Assembly (NCBI RefSeq): GCF_002002865.1
Contig: NZ_CP019508.1
Span: forward strand, 2,212,501-2,276,500
Direction: 5' to 3'
Length of the DNA stretch: 64,000 nt
From: Brevundimonas sp. LM2
GTDB taxonomy: Bacteria; Pseudomonadota; Alphaproteobacteria; Caulobacterales; Caulobacteraceae
Both the position numbers and the translations under genes were made by a program. Position 1 is the first letter of the stretch; every line of letters starts with the position of its first letter. A model generated the notes under the pieces. That model ran no database searches, had not been told where the DNA came from, and was given only the letters and a program-made list of their open reading frames with translations. Shown in pieces: positions 50,380 through 60,672 of this stretch.

Positions 50380-52860
50380 TTAGAACTGGGTGGAGGTGGA
50401 GAAGCGGAAGGTTTCGGTGCGGTCGTACTCTTCGGAGCTCAGGATCTGGCTGAAATCGAACCGGATGGGTCCGACCGGGGCCTTCCAGTGCACGCTGAGA
50501 CCGACCGAGGCCCGCAGCGACAGATCGTCGGCGACGCAGGAGTCGCCGATCTCGGCGTCGGCCGGGCAGGCGCTAGACAGGCCCGACGCATTCAGGGTGT
50601 AGCGATCGTCGAGCACGCCCAGGGTCCCCACGTCCGCGAACAGCGAGGTCTTGATGCCATACTGTTCCGGCAGGCCGTTGGGCAGGGTCAGCTCGGCGCT
50701 GGCGACGGCGTAGAAATTGCCGCCCAGGGCGTCGTTGGTTCTCAGGTCGCGCGGACCCATCCCGGCATTCTCGAAACCGCGGAACGTGTTGCCGCCCCGG
50801 AAGAAGCGGTCGTTGATGCGGATCGCATCGCCCGCCCAGCCCGCGACATAGCCGGCCGAGCCCGTGACCGAGACGATCCAGTTCGGCGTGATGCCGTAGT
50901 AGGTCGAGGCGTCGACCTCGGTCTTCACATAGTTCACGTCCCCGCCGATGCCGGCGAAGTCCTGGCGCAGCGAGCCGGTCCAGCCCCGCGTCGCGCGGAT
51001 CGGATCGTTCCGACGATCGACCAGCAGCGTATAGCCGACCGAGGAGTTCAGCGACGACCCGACCTGGTCGCACAGGGCCGACGACCCGCTGCCGTTGACG
51101 CCGCAATAGCCGGTCGGGACGATGATCTCATCGTCCTTGATGAAGTAGCGCGTCGACAGGCGGCTGTAGCCGTTCAGCGGATAGGTCAGGCGCAGGCCCG
51201 CCCCGGTCGAGCGGTAGTCGAACGACGACTCCTCCTGGAAGTCGTAGCGCGAGTGGAACAGGTCGAAGCCGGCCCCGATGTCCCGGCCCAGGAAGCGCGG
51301 CTCGGTGAAGCGGAAATCGATCTGCTGACGCAGCGAGCCCCATTCCGTGCGGGCGACGACGTTCTGGCCACGGCCGCGGAAGTTGCGCTCGGAAATGCCG
51401 AGGTTGACCACGAAACTGTCGACCGAGCTGAACCCGGCACCGACCGACAGCTCGCCCGTCGGCTGCTCCTGGACGTTGACGTTGACGATCGACCGGTCGG
51501 GGGCCGACCCGCGCGTCTCGTCGATCGTCACTTCCTTGAAGAAGCCCAGGCCGCGCAGATTGTTGCGCGAGCGTTCCACCAGGGTGCGGTTGAAGGCGTC
51601 GCCTTCGGTCAGCAGCAGTTCGCGGCGGATGACCGGATCGATCGTGCGGGTGTTGCCGATGATGTTGATGCGATCGACATAGACCCGCTGGCCTTCCGAC
51701 ACGTTGAAGGTCACGTCGACCGTGTCGGTCTCGGGATTGGCGCGATAGGTCGGATTGATGTCGACGAAGGCATAGCCGGCCGAGCCGGCGGCGAAGGTCA
51801 GGGCGTCGACCGAGGTCTCGATCTTGTCGCTCTCATACAGATCGCCCGAGCGGATCGGCAGCAGCAGCTTCAGGAAGTCGGCGTTCAGACGGTCGTTCTC
51901 GGTGACCACGTCGATGGTCCCGAAATTGTAGCGATCGCCCTCGTCCACCGTCAGTGTCATCCCGAAGGCGCTGTCGTCGGGTGCCAGCTCGGCCACCGCC
52001 GACGTGATCCGGAAATCGTAATAGCCGCGGTTGGTGTAGAATTTCCGCAGCTGTTCGCGGTCGTAGTCGAGACGGCCGGGGTCGTAGTTGTCGTTCTTGG
52101 TGAACAGCCGGAACCAGGCCGACTCCTTGGTCACCATGACCTCGCGCAACTCGGAGTCCGAGTAGGCGGTGTTGCCGAGGAAGGTGATGGCCTGGACCCC
52201 GGTCTCGGGGCCCTCGTCGATCTCGAAGATCACGTCGACGCGGTTCTGCTCCAGCTGGACCAGCTTGGGCGTCACCGTCGCTGAGATTCGGCCCGACAGG
52301 CGGTAGAGCTCGATGATCTTGCCGACGTCCTCCTGGACGCGGGCGCGCGTGTAGATGCCCCGCGGGGCGATCGTCACTTCCTCGTTGAGCTTTTCCTCAT
52401 TGATCGCGCTGTTTCCCTCGAACACCACCTGATTGATGATGGGGTTCTCGACGATGCGGACCACCAGGTCGCCGTTGTTCTGCAGACCGATCTGCACGTC
52501 GGCGAACAGCTGGGTCCGGGTCAGGGTGCGGATGGCGACGTCCAGGATCACCGGATCGATCGTGTCGCCGGGCTGGATCGGCAGGTAGGACAGGACCGTG
52601 GTCTGGTCGATCCGCTGCTGGCCCTGCACCAGGATCCGATTGACCACGCCGGTCTCGGCCGGCGCAACGGTCGGGGCCTGGGCGGGAGCCTGGAGCTGAC
52701 CGGGCTGCACATTCGGGGCCGGCGGCGCCGTCTGAGCCAGGGTCGGACTAGCCGCCATCAGGGCGATCAGGCTGGCGGTGGCCACAAAGCCGCCGCGCAG
52801 GGTTCGGTCGCCCAGGAGATCAGCGGCGCGGCGTTCGTTCAGGATCATTCGGGAAACCAT
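50380..52860 (-). CDS. bamA: BamA, outer-membrane protein assembly factor
   Basis: About 826 residues. A signal peptide is followed by a Pro-, Gln-rich linker (QTAPPAPNVQPGQLQAPAQA), five POTRA domains (about 65-440) and the 16-strand Omp85 barrel. Typical blocks are RVIENPIINQVVFEGNSAI, GLGFFKEV, and in the barrel RGWTGSL, FRGGNTFRGFENAGMGPRD with the conserved RGF-type motif, and the terminal STQF. It inserts beta-barrel proteins, including the autotransporter seen earlier. Start candidates are ATG 52860 and 52848; neither has a strong binding site. The same frame stays open far upstream, but that is not coding. Confidence 0.96.
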   Translation of the reverse strand: MVSRMILNERRAADLLGDRTLRGGFVATASLIALMAASPTLAQTAPPAPNVQPGQLQAPAQAPTVAPAETGVVNRILVQGQQRIDQTTVLSYLPIQPGDTIDPVILDVAIRTLTRTQLFADVQIGLQNNGDLVVRIVENPIINQVVFEGNSAINEEKLNEEVTIAPRGIYTRARVQEDVGKIIELYRLSGRISATVTPKLVQLEQNRVDVIFEIDEGPETGVQAITFLGNTAYSDSELREVMVTKESAWFRLFTKNDNYDPGRLDYDREQLRKFYTNRGYYDFRITSAVAELAPDDSAFGMTLTVDEGDRYNFGTIDVVTENDRLNADFLKLLLPIRSGDLYESDKIETSVDALTFAAGSAGYAFVDINPTYRANPETDTVDVTFNVSEGQRVYVDRINIIGNTRTIDPVIRRELLLTEGDAFNRTLVERSRNNLRGLGFFKEVTIDETRGSAPDRSIVNVNVQEQPTGELSVGAGFSSVDSFVVNLGISERNFRGRGQNVVARTEWGSLRQQIDFRFTEPRFLGRDIGAGFDLFHSRYDFQEESSFDYRSTGAGLRLTYPLNGYSRLSTRYFIKDDEIIVPTGYCGVNGSGSSALCDQVGSSLNSSVGYTLLVDRRNDPIRATRGWTGSLRQDFAGIGGDVNYVKTEVDASTYYGITPNWIVSVTGSAGYVAGWAGDAIRINDRFFRGGNTFRGFENAGMGPRDLRTNDALGGNFYAVASAELTLPNGLPEQYGIKTSLFADVGTLGVLDDRYTLNASGLSSACPADAEIGDSCVADDLSLRASVGLSVHWKAPVGPIRFDFSQILSSEEYDRTETFRFSTSTQF

Positions 52861-52877
52861 TAAGGGCTGGCGTCGGC

Positions 52878-54095
52878 TCACGAGACGAGCCCGCCCAGGA
52901 ATTTGAACAGGTTCAACTTCTGCAGGTCGTTCCAGGTGGCGAACAACATCAAACCCGCCAGCAAAGCAAGACCGACCCGATACCCCGCCTCTTGAACGCC
53001 GGCCGCCACGGGTTTTCTCGCCACAGCCTCGTAGGCGTAGAAAACCAGATGACCGCCGTCCAGAACCGGGATGGGCAACAGGTTTAGAAAGCCGATTCCG
53101 ATCGAAAGTATGGCGGCGAAGCTTGTCATCGTCAGAAGCAGGTTGATGGCCATGGCCGTGGGATCCGGATTGGCCGCCACCGCCGCGTTCGTCAGCGCCC
53201 CCGAGGCCTTGGCGATACCCAGCGGTCCGCTGAGCTGGTCGCCGCTTTCGCGGCCCGTGAAGATGCGGCCCAGATAGGTCAGGGTCGTGCCCAGCACGTC
53301 GCCCGTCTCGCGCACCCCCTGCCCGACCGCCTCGATCGGATTGTAGCGCACATGCCGGCTTTCGGCGGAGGAGGAGGCCAGCGTCAGGCCGATGGTCCCG
53401 ACGGTGACCCGCCCGGCGATGGGATCTTCCTTGGTGACCCGGGCGGGCGTGGCCAAGATCTGAACGGGTTGTCCGGCCCGCTCGACGGTGAACCGGATCG
53501 GGTCGCCGCTGGACAGATTGACCTTGCGCACCACTTCGCCGGCGTCTTCCACCGGCCGGCCGTTCATGGACGAGATCAGGTCGCCGCTCTGGAACCCCGC
53601 CGCCGCGGCGGGGGAGCCCGGCACGACCTGAGCGACGCGGGCCGGACGCAGCTCGACCCCGACCAGCGAGAACAGGACGGTGAAGATGGTGATGGCCAGG
53701 ATGAAGTTGGCGACCGGCCCCGCCGCCACGATCAGCATCCGCTGCCAGATCGGCTTGAAGTGGAAATAGGCCCGCTCGGCCCCGACGCCCTGTTCGGCCA
53801 CGATCTCGCGACGCAGGGCGTCCAGCCCCCGGTTGTCGGGCACGCTGGAGGCGTCCAGGTCCCCGGAGAACTTGACGTAACCGCCCAGGGGCATCCAACC
53901 GACGCGCCATTCGATGCCGTGGCGGTCCGTCCGGCTGAAGACCGCCTTGCCGAAGCCGATGGCGAAGCGGTCGACCTTCACCCCGAAGGCGCGGGCCACC
54001 AGGAAATGGCCCATCTCGTGGATGGTGACGATGACCGTCAGCACCAGCAGGAAGGGCACGATATAGATCAGGGCCTGCGCCAGGGCGTTCAGCAT
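52878..54095 (-). CDS. rseP: RIP metalloprotease RseP
   Basis: A 405-residue intramembrane site-2 protease. The zinc-binding HEMGHFLVA is in the first membrane helix, the PDZ domain lies in the middle (AAAAGFQSGDLISSMNGRPV), and the third zinc ligand is in LLPIPVLDGGHLVFYAYEA. Four or so membrane helices are visible. It cleaves membrane-anchored anti-sigma factors and remnant signal peptides. It is 36 bp downstream of dxr and 17 bp before bamA, the common alphaproteobacterial arrangement. Confidence 0.96.
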   Translation of the reverse strand: MLNALAQALIYIVPFLLVLTVIVTIHEMGHFLVARAFGVKVDRFAIGFGKAVFSRTDRHGIEWRVGWMPLGGYVKFSGDLDASSVPDNRGLDALRREIVAEQGVGAERAYFHFKPIWQRMLIVAAGPVANFILAITIFTVLFSLVGVELRPARVAQVVPGSPAAAAGFQSGDLISSMNGRPVEDAGEVVRKVNLSSGDPIRFTVERAGQPVQILATPARVTKEDPIAGRVTVGTIGLTLASSSAESRHVRYNPIEAVGQGVRETGDVLGTTLTYLGRIFTGRESGDQLSGPLGIAKASGALTNAAVAANPDPTAMAINLLLTMTSFAAILSIGIGFLNLLPIPVLDGGHLVFYAYEAVARKPVAAGVQEAGYRVGLALLAGLMLFATWNDLQKLNLFKFLGGLVS

Positions 54096-54131
54096 TCGCT
54101 TGTCGTCTCCACCTTGCCGCGCGCGAAGGCC

Positions 54132-55328
54132 TCAGGCGGCGATCGCGAGATCCTTGACGATGTCGACGGCCAGGCGACGGGCGGCCGCGTCCAGGGCCAG
54201 GGCCCCCGCGCACGCATCGTCATATCCGGCAATCGGCCCCGCCTTCGTCATCCGCTCAAGCGTTTCGGCGATGACTGCGGCAATATTGAGAAAGGCCAGA
54301 CGCCGGTCAAGAAAGGCCAGAGCGGCGACCTCATTGGCCGCGTTGAAGATGGTCGGGGCCCCGCCCCCCGCCTCCAGCGCCGCGCGCGCCAGACGCAGGG
54401 CCGGGAAGCGCTCCGGATCGGGGGCCTCGAACGTCAGTCGCCCCAGGGCCGCCAGGTCCAGCCGGGGGGCCGGCCAGGCCAGCCGCTCGGGCCAGGCCAG
54501 GGCGCAGGCGATCGGGGTGCGCATGTCCGGCGGGCCCATCTGGGCCAGGGTCGACCCGTCGACGAACTCGACCAGACTATGGATGATCGACTCGGGATGG
54601 ACGACGACGTCGATCTGGGCGGCCGGCATGCCGAACAGATAGGCCGCCTCGATCATCTCGAGACCCTTGTTGGCCATGGTGGCGCTGTCGACCGAGATCT
54701 TGGCTCCCATGCTCCAGTTGGGATGGGCCACGGCCTGTTCGGGCGTCATGGACGCCATGGCCTCGCGCGACGTGGTGCGGAACGGCCCGCCCGAGGCGGT
54801 CAGGATCAGGCGGGCGACATGGTGCGGGGTCTCGGCGGGAAACACCTGGAAGATCGCCGAATGCTCCGAATCGACCGGGATCAACCGCCCCCCGTGGAAC
54901 TGGACCCGCTCGATCAGGGCCGCGCCGCAGCAGACCAGGCTTTCCTTGTTGGCCAGGGCCAGGGTCGCCCCGGTCGCCGCCGCCGCCCAGGCGGATTTCA
55001 GCCCGGCCGCCCCGACGATGGAGGCCATGACCAGATCGGTCGGACGCGTGGCCGCCTCGATCACCGCCTGTTCGCCGGCCGCGACCGCGATGCCGCTGCC
55101 GTCGAGCGCCGCGCGCAGATCGTCCAGCCGCGCGGGATCGGCGGTGACGGCGATCTCGGGCCGCCAGCGCCGCGCCTGCTCGGCCAGCCGTTCGATATTG
55201 GCCCCTCCGGTCAGGGCCACGACCTGGAAGGCGGCCGTGCCCGCGGCCTCGCCGTGCTCCATCAGGTCCAGGGTCGAGGTCCCGACCGAACCGGTCGAGC
55301 CCAGAACCGTCACGCGCCGCCGGATCAT
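54132..55328 (-). CDS. dxr: 1-deoxy-D-xylulose 5-phosphate reductoisomerase
   Basis: A 398-residue NADPH enzyme of the non-mevalonate isoprenoid pathway. NADPH-binding [17 protein letters not shown] opens the protein, followed by [12 protein letters not shown], the metal-binding [21 protein letters not shown] and [31 protein letters not shown] blocks. Its product feeds undecaprenyl synthesis by UppS two genes upstream. The start overlaps the cdsA stop (ATGA). Confidence 0.97.
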   Translation of the reverse strand: MIRRRVTVLGSTGSVGTSTLDLMEHGEAAGTAAFQVVALTGGANIERLAEQARRWRPEIAVTADPARLDDLRAALDGSGIAVAAGEQAVIEAATRPTDLVMASIVGAAGLKSAWAAAATGATLALANKESLVCCGAALIERVQFHGGRLIPVDSEHSAIFQVFPAETPHHVARLILTASGGPFRTTSREAMASMTPEQAVAHPNWSMGAKISVDSATMANKGLEMIEAAYLFGMPAAQIDVVVHPESIIHSLVEFVDGSTLAQMGPPDMRTPIACALAWPERLAWPAPRLDLAALGRLTFEAPDPERFPALRLARAALEAGGGAPTIFNAANEVAALAFLDRRLAFLNIAAVIAETLERMTKAGPIAGYDDACAGALALDAAARRLAVDIVKDLAIAA

Positions 55329-56149
55329 GCCGCCCGCTCCAACAACAGCACGACCAACCGTCCCGCCGCCACGACGACGATGGCGAACATCAGCCCGTCC
55401 ACCCGGTCCAGCAGGCCGCCGTGCCCGGGGATCAGCTTGCCCGCGTCCTTGACGCCGAAGCGCCGCTTCAGGGCGGATTCCCACAGATCGCCGGCCATGG
55501 TCGCCAGCGCGCCGGCCAGCCCGAGCACGCCGCCCCAGACGACCGTCAGCGGGTCCATCGCCAGCCAGCCGGCGATCGCCGCGCCCGCCGCCACCCCCGC
55601 CGCCAGACCGCCGAGGAAACCGGACCAGGTCTTGTTGGGGGAATAGCGCGGCCACAGCTTGGGTCCGCCGATCAGGCTGCCGAAGATATAGGCGGCGATG
55701 TCGGAGGCCCAGGTGACCGCCAGCACGAACACCGTCCAGTGCAGGCCGGACGCATCGTCCGCCTGGCCGTTGCGCAGCCAGATCACCAGGACGGCCGGCC
55801 AGCCGAGATAGAGCACGCCGTAGGCGGCATCCACCGGCTCCTGCCCCCGGGCCCGGGCATAGAGGGCCGCGGCGACGGCGCCGAACACCAGCAGCACCAG
55901 CGACAGCGACAGCTGTTGGACATGAACGGCGAGAATGGCCAGCAGCAGGGCCAGAAAGACCGAAGCGCCCGTCGCGCGCCAGGCCTTGGGGGCGCTCATC
56001 ATCGCCCATTCGGCGGACAGGAGGGCCGCCGCGGCGATCAGCAGCGCCAAGAACCAGGGTCCGCCGGCCCAGGTGGCCAGACCCGCTGCCGGGGCCAGCA
56101 CGATGGCGGAGGCCGCGCGCAGGCCGATGTCACGCGCCCTCATCGCCAT
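55325..56149 (-). CDS. cdsA: Phosphatidate cytidylyltransferase
   Basis: A 274-residue membrane enzyme with about seven to eight hydrophobic segments. The C-terminal family signature is present: [48 protein letters not shown] in part. It makes CDP-diacylglycerol for phospholipids. Its ATG at 56149 shares one base with the uppS stop codon (TAATG), so the genes are coupled. Confidence 0.95.
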   Translation of the reverse strand: MAMRARDIGLRAASAIVLAPAAGLATWAGGPWFLALLIAAAALLSAEWAMMSAPKAWRATGASVFLALLLAILAVHVQQLSLSLVLLVFGAVAAALYARARGQEPVDAAYGVLYLGWPAVLVIWLRNGQADDASGLHWTVFVLAVTWASDIAAYIFGSLIGGPKLWPRYSPNKTWSGFLGGLAAGVAAGAAIAGWLAMDPLTVVWGGVLGLAGALATMAGDLWESALKRRFGVKDAGKLIPGHGGLLDRVDGLMFAIVVVAAGRLVVLLLERAA

Positions 56150-56904
56150 TAGCCGGCCGCGAGCGCTGGGGCGACCGCGACGGCACCGAAACGACGATCG
56201 CGCGCCCGGTACTGACGTACGGCGTCGGCCAGGGCCTCGGCCCCATAGTCGGGCCACAGGATGTCCTGATAGATCAGTTCGGCATAGGCCGCTTCCCACA
56301 GCAGGAAGTTCGACAGGCGTTGCTCGCCCGAGGTGCGGACGATCAGATCCAGCGGCGGCGACCCGGCGGTGGACAGCCCGGCTTCGAGCACGTCTTCGGT
56401 GATCGGGCCGGTCGCCTCCCCGGCCAGCACCCGGTCCATATGGGCCTGCGCCGCATCGACGATGTCGGCCCGCCCGCCATAGTTGAAGGCCACCTGCAGC
56501 AGGAAACGGTCATTGTGGGCGGTCGTGCGCTCGGCCCGCTCGACGATGGCGTCGATGTCGCTGGGCAGGCCCGTGCGACGCCCCAGGATGCGCACCCGCA
56601 CGCCTTCGCGCGCCAGTCGGTTCAGGTCGCTGGTGACATAGGCCCGGACCAGACCCATCAGGTCCGAGACCTCCTCGGCCGGCCGGCGCCAGTTCTCGGT
56701 CGAGAAGCCGAACACCGTCAGGCATTCGATCCCCAGCTCCGGCGCCGCCTGAACGGTCCGCTTCAGGGCCTGGACGCCCTCGCGATGGCCCATGGTCCGG
56801 GGCAGGCCGCGGGCCTGCGCCCAGCGGCCGTTGCCGTCCATGATCAGGGCCACATGCCGAGGGCCCGCATCCGGGCCGGGCAGACCGGCGGGGTGGGCCG
56901 TCAT
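56149..56904 (-). CDS. uppS: Undecaprenyl diphosphate synthase
   Basis: A 251-residue cis-prenyltransferase. The family motif ALIMDGNGRWAQARG contains the catalytic Asp, followed by HREGVQALKRTV, LTVFGFSTENWRRP and the C-terminal DLIVRTSGEQRLSNFLLWEAAYAEL block. It makes the C55 carrier lipid used in cell wall and polysaccharide synthesis. It lies 35 bp after frr. Confidence 0.96.
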   Translation of the reverse strand: MTAHPAGLPGPDAGPRHVALIMDGNGRWAQARGLPRTMGHREGVQALKRTVQAAPELGIECLTVFGFSTENWRRPAEEVSDLMGLVRAYVTSDLNRLAREGVRVRILGRRTGLPSDIDAIVERAERTTAHNDRFLLQVAFNYGGRADIVDAAQAHMDRVLAGEATGPITEDVLEAGLSTAGSPPLDLIVRTSGEQRLSNFLLWEAAYAELIYQDILWPDYGAEALADAVRQYRARDRRFGAVAVAPALAAG

Positions 56905-56939
56905 CCGATATCCATTCTGTCAGAGGTCCGAGCGATCGC

Positions 56940-57497
56940 TCAAACCTGCATGATCTCAACTTCCTTGGTCTTCAAGGTCTCGTCGATACGCTTGATGGCG
57001 GCGTCGGTGTCCTTTTGGACCTCGGCCTCCATTTTCTTCTGTTCGTCCTGGCTGATGTCGGCGGCTTTTTCGGCCTTCTTCAGATCGTCGTTGGCGTCGC
57101 GGCGCACGTTGCGGACGGCGATCTTCTGCTGCTCGGCGTATTTACCGGCCAGCTTGGCCAGGTCCTTGCGGCGCTCTTCGGTCAGGGGTGGAACGGGAAT
57201 GCGCAGGGTCTGGCCGTCGACGATCGGGTTCAGCCCCAGACCGGCGGCGCGGATGGCCTTCTCGACCGGACCCACCATCGACTTGTCCCAGACGCTGACC
57301 GAGATCATGCGCGGCTCGGGCACGCTGATGGCGGCCACGGCGTTCAGCGGCGAGGTCGAGCCATAGGCCTGGACCTGGACCGGATCCAGCAGGCCGGCGT
57401 TGGCCCGGCCGGTGCGCAGGCCCTGGAATTCCTCTTTCAGGGAGGACACGGCCTTGTCCATACGGTCGCGATAGGTCTTCAGATCGGGCTTGGCCAT
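56940..57497 (-). CDS. frr: Ribosome recycling factor
   Basis: A 185-residue two-domain protein: a three-helix bundle and an inserted beta domain. Blocks are [65 protein letters not shown] and [16 protein letters not shown]. With EF-G it splits the post-termination ribosome. The start directly adjoins the pyrH stop. Confidence 0.97.
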   Translation of the reverse strand: MAKPDLKTYRDRMDKAVSSLKEEFQGLRTGRANAGLLDPVQVQAYGSTSPLNAVAAISVPEPRMISVSVWDKSMVGPVEKAIRAAGLGLNPIVDGQTLRIPVPPLTEERRKDLAKLAGKYAEQQKIAVRNVRRDANDDLKKAEKAADISQDEQKKMEAEVQKDTDAAIKRIDETLKTKEVEIMQV

Positions 57498-58268
57498 TCA
57501 GGTCTCCTGCGTCTTCTTCTCTTTGGCGGCTTTGGGTTCAGCATCGCTGATGACGGTGAACGTCCCCTTGCCTTTCAGCACCTTGCGCAGCGACTCTTCC
57601 TCGCGGATCGAGAACACGACAATGGGAATACCGCTTTCGCGCATCAGGGCGATGGCGGCGGCGTCCATGACCTTCAGGTTCTGACTCAGCACGTCCTGAT
57701 AGGTCAGGTGATCATAGCGGGTCGCGGTGGGATCCTTCTTGGGATCGGCCGAATAGACCCCGTCGACCGAGGTGCCCTTCAGCAGGGCGTCGCAGCCCAT
57801 CTCGGCGGCGCGCAGGGCCGCGGCGGTGTCGGTGGTGAAATAGGGGTTGCCCGTGCCGGCGGCGAAGATCACCACGCGGCCCTTCTCCATGTGCCGCACG
57901 GCGCGGCGGCGGATGTAGGGCTCGGCGATCGCGGCCATGGGGATGGCGCTCTGGACCCGGGTCTGGACGCCGATCTTCTCCAGGGCGTTCTGCATGGCCA
58001 GGGCGTTCATGACGGTCGCCAGCATGCCCATGTAGTCGGCGCTGGCGCGCTCCATCCCGGCCGCCGCCGTCGACAGGCCGCGGAAGATGTTGCCGCCCCC
58101 GATGACCAGACAGATCTGGGTGCCGCCCTTGGCCACCTTGGCGATGGCCTGGGCCACGCCGTCGACGGTGTTCATGTCGATGCCATAGCCCTGCTCGCCC
58201 ATCAGGACTTCGCCCGACACCTTGAGCAACACCTTCTTGTATCGCAGCGGGGCGCTGTCAGCGGGCAT
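57498..58268 (-). CDS. pyrH: Uridylate kinase
   Basis: A 256-residue amino-acid-kinase-family UMP kinase. Motifs are [14 protein letters not shown] at the N-terminus, [10 protein letters not shown] for UMP binding, [17 protein letters not shown] and the ATP-site [22 protein letters not shown] block. The C-terminal tail is short and Lys-rich. It makes UDP and sits between tsf and frr as in most bacteria. Confidence 0.97.
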   Translation of the reverse strand: MPADSAPLRYKKVLLKVSGEVLMGEQGYGIDMNTVDGVAQAIAKVAKGGTQICLVIGGGNIFRGLSTAAAGMERASADYMGMLATVMNALAMQNALEKIGVQTRVQSAIPMAAIAEPYIRRRAVRHMEKGRVVIFAAGTGNPYFTTDTAAALRAAEMGCDALLKGTSVDGVYSADPKKDPTATRYDHLTYQDVLSQNLKVMDAAAIALMRESGIPIVVFSIREEESLRKVLKGKGTFTVISDAEPKAAKEKKTQET

Positions 58269-58311
58269 GGGGATCTCTTTTCACGGGATTCGTAGGGGTC
58301 TTATAGACGAA

Positions 58312-58343
58312 GGGCGCGTCCGGCTTCAAAGCCGAACGCGCCC
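58312..58343 (-). terminator. Hairpin between tsf and pyrH
   Basis: An 8-bp outer stem (GGGCGCGT/ACGCGCCC) and a 5-bp inner stem (CGGCT/AGCCG) are separated by one mismatched pair. It starts about 25 bp after the tsf stop. No clear T tract follows on the minus strand, so it may be a partial terminator or processing site that tunes tsf against pyrH output. Confidence 0.5.
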
Positions 58344-58366
58344 GGATCGTCACGATTGTCTTAAAC

Positions 58367-59311
58367 TCAGTCCTGCGGCGCGATCATCGAGGCGACCTCG
58401 GAGGCGAAGTCCGGTCCTTCGACCTTCTCCACGCCCTCGCCCAGGGCCAGGCGGACGAAGCCGGCCAGGTGCAGGCCGGGCGCGCCCAGTTCCTTGCCCG
58501 TGTCGGCGACCAGCTGTTCGATGGTCACGTCCGGGTTCATGACGAACGGCTGCTTGGTCAGCACCACGTCCTTCTGGAACTTGTTGATCTGACCTTCCAC
58601 GATCTTGGCGATCATGTTTTCCGGACGGCCCTCTTCCTTGGCCTTTTCGGTCAGGACCGAGCGTTCCTTCTCGATCGCGGCCGGGTCCAGGTCGTCGGTG
58701 TTCAGCGACAGGGGCGCGGTCGCCGCGACGTGCATGGCGATCTTGCGGCCCAGTTCGCGCAGGGCGACCTTGTCGCCGCCGCCGTGCAGGGCGACCAGCA
58801 CGCCGATGCGGCCGAGGCCCGGAGCCACGGCGTTGTGGACGTAGGAGGCGACGACGCCCTCATCGACCGACAGGCGGGCGGCGCGGCGCAGCTGCATGTT
58901 CTCGCCGATGGTCGCGATCATGTTGGTGACCTCGGCCTGGATGGTGTTGCCGTTTTCCAGCTCGGCGCCGTGCAGGGCCTCGACGCTGTGGTGCTCCAGG
59001 CCCTTCTCGGCGAACGACTTGGCGGCGTTCTGGAACAGCTCGTTGCGGGCGACGAAGTCGGTTTCCGAATTGAACTCGATCGCGGCGCCGATCTCGCCTT
59101 TGCCGTCTTCCTTCGACGCGACGGCGACCAGGCCCTCGGCGGCGACGCGGTCGGCCTTCTTGGCGGCCTTGGACAGGCCCTTGGCGCGCAGCCAGTCGAT
59201 CGCGGCGCTGATGTCGCCGTCGGTTTCCTGAAGCGCCTTCTTGCAGTCCATCATGCCGACGCCGGACTTGGCGCGAAGTTCCATGACGAGGGCGGCGGTG
59301 ATCTCGGCCAT
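58367..59311 (-). CDS. tsf: Elongation factor Ts
   Basis: A 314-residue guanine-nucleotide exchange factor for EF-Tu. The N-terminal UBA-like domain includes [18 protein letters not shown] with the conserved residues of the EF-Tu interface. It is followed by ALDWLRAKG-type sequence, [10 protein letters not shown] and the core repeats [16 protein letters not shown]. The length is normal for alphaproteobacteria. It is separated from rpsB by 235 bp that hold a paired palindromic element. Confidence 0.97.
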   Translation of the reverse strand: MAEITAALVMELRAKSGVGMMDCKKALQETDGDISAAIDWLRAKGLSKAAKKADRVAAEGLVAVASKEDGKGEIGAAIEFNSETDFVARNELFQNAAKSFAEKGLEHHSVEALHGAELENGNTIQAEVTNMIATIGENMQLRRAARLSVDEGVVASYVHNAVAPGLGRIGVLVALHGGGDKVALRELGRKIAMHVAATAPLSLNTDDLDPAAIEKERSVLTEKAKEEGRPENMIAKIVEGQINKFQKDVVLTKQPFVMNPDVTIEQLVADTGKELGAPGLHLAGFVRLALGEGVEKVEGPDFASEVASMIAPQD

Positions 59312-59398
59312 TTCTGGTCTCCTGAGGTATTCGATGCGATTGAGGCCGGGGGTTAGCCCGGCCTGATGTCAGTTTGTCGACAGATCATTTCCGCTGAT

Positions 59399-59542
59399 CT
59401 CCCTCCCCCTTGGGGGAGGGTGGTCGGAGCGAAGCGGAGACCGGGTGGGAAGGGCAAGGCAAGTCAGACTCAGATTGCCTGTGCATCGCCTCGCCGCCCC
59501 CACCCGGCGCTGCGCGCCTGCCCTCCCCCGCGGGGGAGGGAG
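59399..59542. repeat. Paired inverted palindromic element between rpsB and tsf
   Basis: Two copies of a roughly 45-50 bp unit face each other (59399-59449 and 59497-59542). Each has the hairpin CCCTCCCCC-NN-GGGGGAGGG at its outer end and CCGGGTGGG at its inner end, with about 47 bp between the copies. The middle parts differ (TGGTCGGAGCGAAGCGGAGA in one copy, CAGGCGCGCAGCG in the other). G-rich palindromes of this look are scattered through related genomes as far as I recall. The right copy ends 4 bp from the rpsB stop codon. Confidence 0.75.
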
Positions 59543-59546
59543 AAGA

Positions 59547-60434
59547 TCAGGCGTTGGCTTCTTCGGTCTCGGTGCGCTCGGCGGCGGTCTCGACCGGCGA
59601 GTCCTCGCCCGAGGCGGCCAGCATTTCCTCGGCGACCGCTTCGGCGCCTTCCGGAGCCGCATCGGCCTCGACCGGGGCCGAGGCCTCGGCCAGCATCGGC
59701 TCGACGGGGTTCTCCATCGCGCCCAGGTCGACGCCCGAGTTGGCGGCGCCGGCGGCCAGGCCGTCCAGGACGGCGTCGGCGATCAGGTCGCAATAGGTCT
59801 GGATGGCGCGGGCGGCGTCATCGTTGCCCGGGATCGGATAGGTGATGCCGTCGGGATCCGAGTTGGTGTCCAGGATGGCGATGATCGGGATGTTCAGCTT
59901 GCGGGCCTCGAGGATCGCGATCGCTTCCTTGTTGGTGTCGATCACGAACATGATGTCGGGGATGGAGCCCATGTCCTTGATGCCGCCCAGGGACAGCTCC
60001 AGCTTTTCCTTCTCGCGCTCGAGGTTCAGCAGTTCCTTCTTGACCCGGCCCTCGCCACCGCGCTCCAGCAGGCCTTCCAGCTCGCGCAGGCGGGCGATGG
60101 AGCCCGACACGGTGCGCCAGTTGGTCAGGGTGCCGCCGAGCCAGCGGTTGTTCATGTAGTACTGGGCGCAGCGCTTGGCGGCCTCGGCGACGGGCTCGGC
60201 GGCCTGGCGCTTGGTGCCGACGAACAGGACGCGGCCGCCCTTGGCGGCGACTTCGCGCACGGCCACCAGAGCCTGGTGGAACAGCGGCATCGTCTGCGAC
60301 AGGTCGATGATGTGGATGTTGGAGCGCGAGCCGAAGATGTAGCGTTCCATCTTCGGGTTCCACCGGTGCGTCTGGTGGCCGAAGTGAGCACCGGCTTCGA
60401 GCAGGGTGCGCATGGAGAAGTCTGGCAAAGCCAT
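59547..60434 (-). CDS. rpsB: 30S ribosomal protein S2
   Basis: A 295-residue S2. Family blocks are [62 protein letters not shown] and [24 protein letters not shown] in part. The C-terminus has an Ala/Glu-rich extension of about 50 residues ([20 protein letters not shown] and more), seen in several alphaproteobacteria. AAGGAC lies 9 nt upstream of ATG 60434. It is the first gene of the long envelope/translation run. Confidence 0.97.
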   Translation of the reverse strand: MALPDFSMRTLLEAGAHFGHQTHRWNPKMERYIFGSRSNIHIIDLSQTMPLFHQALVAVREVAAKGGRVLFVGTKRQAAEPVAEAAKRCAQYYMNNRWLGGTLTNWRTVSGSIARLRELEGLLERGGEGRVKKELLNLEREKEKLELSLGGIKDMGSIPDIMFVIDTNKEAIAILEARKLNIPIIAILDTNSDPDGITYPIPGNDDAARAIQTYCDLIADAVLDGLAAGAANSGVDLGAMENPVEPMLAEASAPVEADAAPEGAEAVAEEMLAASGEDSPVETAAERTETEEANA

Positions 60435-60672
60435 GATTGGAAGTCCTTTTTCCGATTGATCCGCCGCAGACGGTGAAAGGATCGGCTGATCCCTCGGAAC
60501 GGCGCGTCCGGGATGTCTCCCCGAACACGCCACGCCTGCGTGTGAAGTGAGCGGGCTTTTAGGAGGACGGCGCGCAAAAGGCAAGCGTGGACCGACCCAG
60601 GCGCGCGCTGGTCCCCCTCGCCAATCTCACATATCGGCGTTATAGACAAAGGGCACTGTCGGGGGACGTGAT

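Noticed and set aside
52861..54213. Upstream in-frame extension of bamA through rseP
   Set aside because: The frame is merely open; rseP motifs (HEMGH, PDZ, LDGG) are in another frame and the bamA signal peptide begins at about 52860.
53352..55646. Long plus-strand frame over rseP, dxr and cdsA
   Set aside because: Covers three clear minus-strand genes; no domain of its own.
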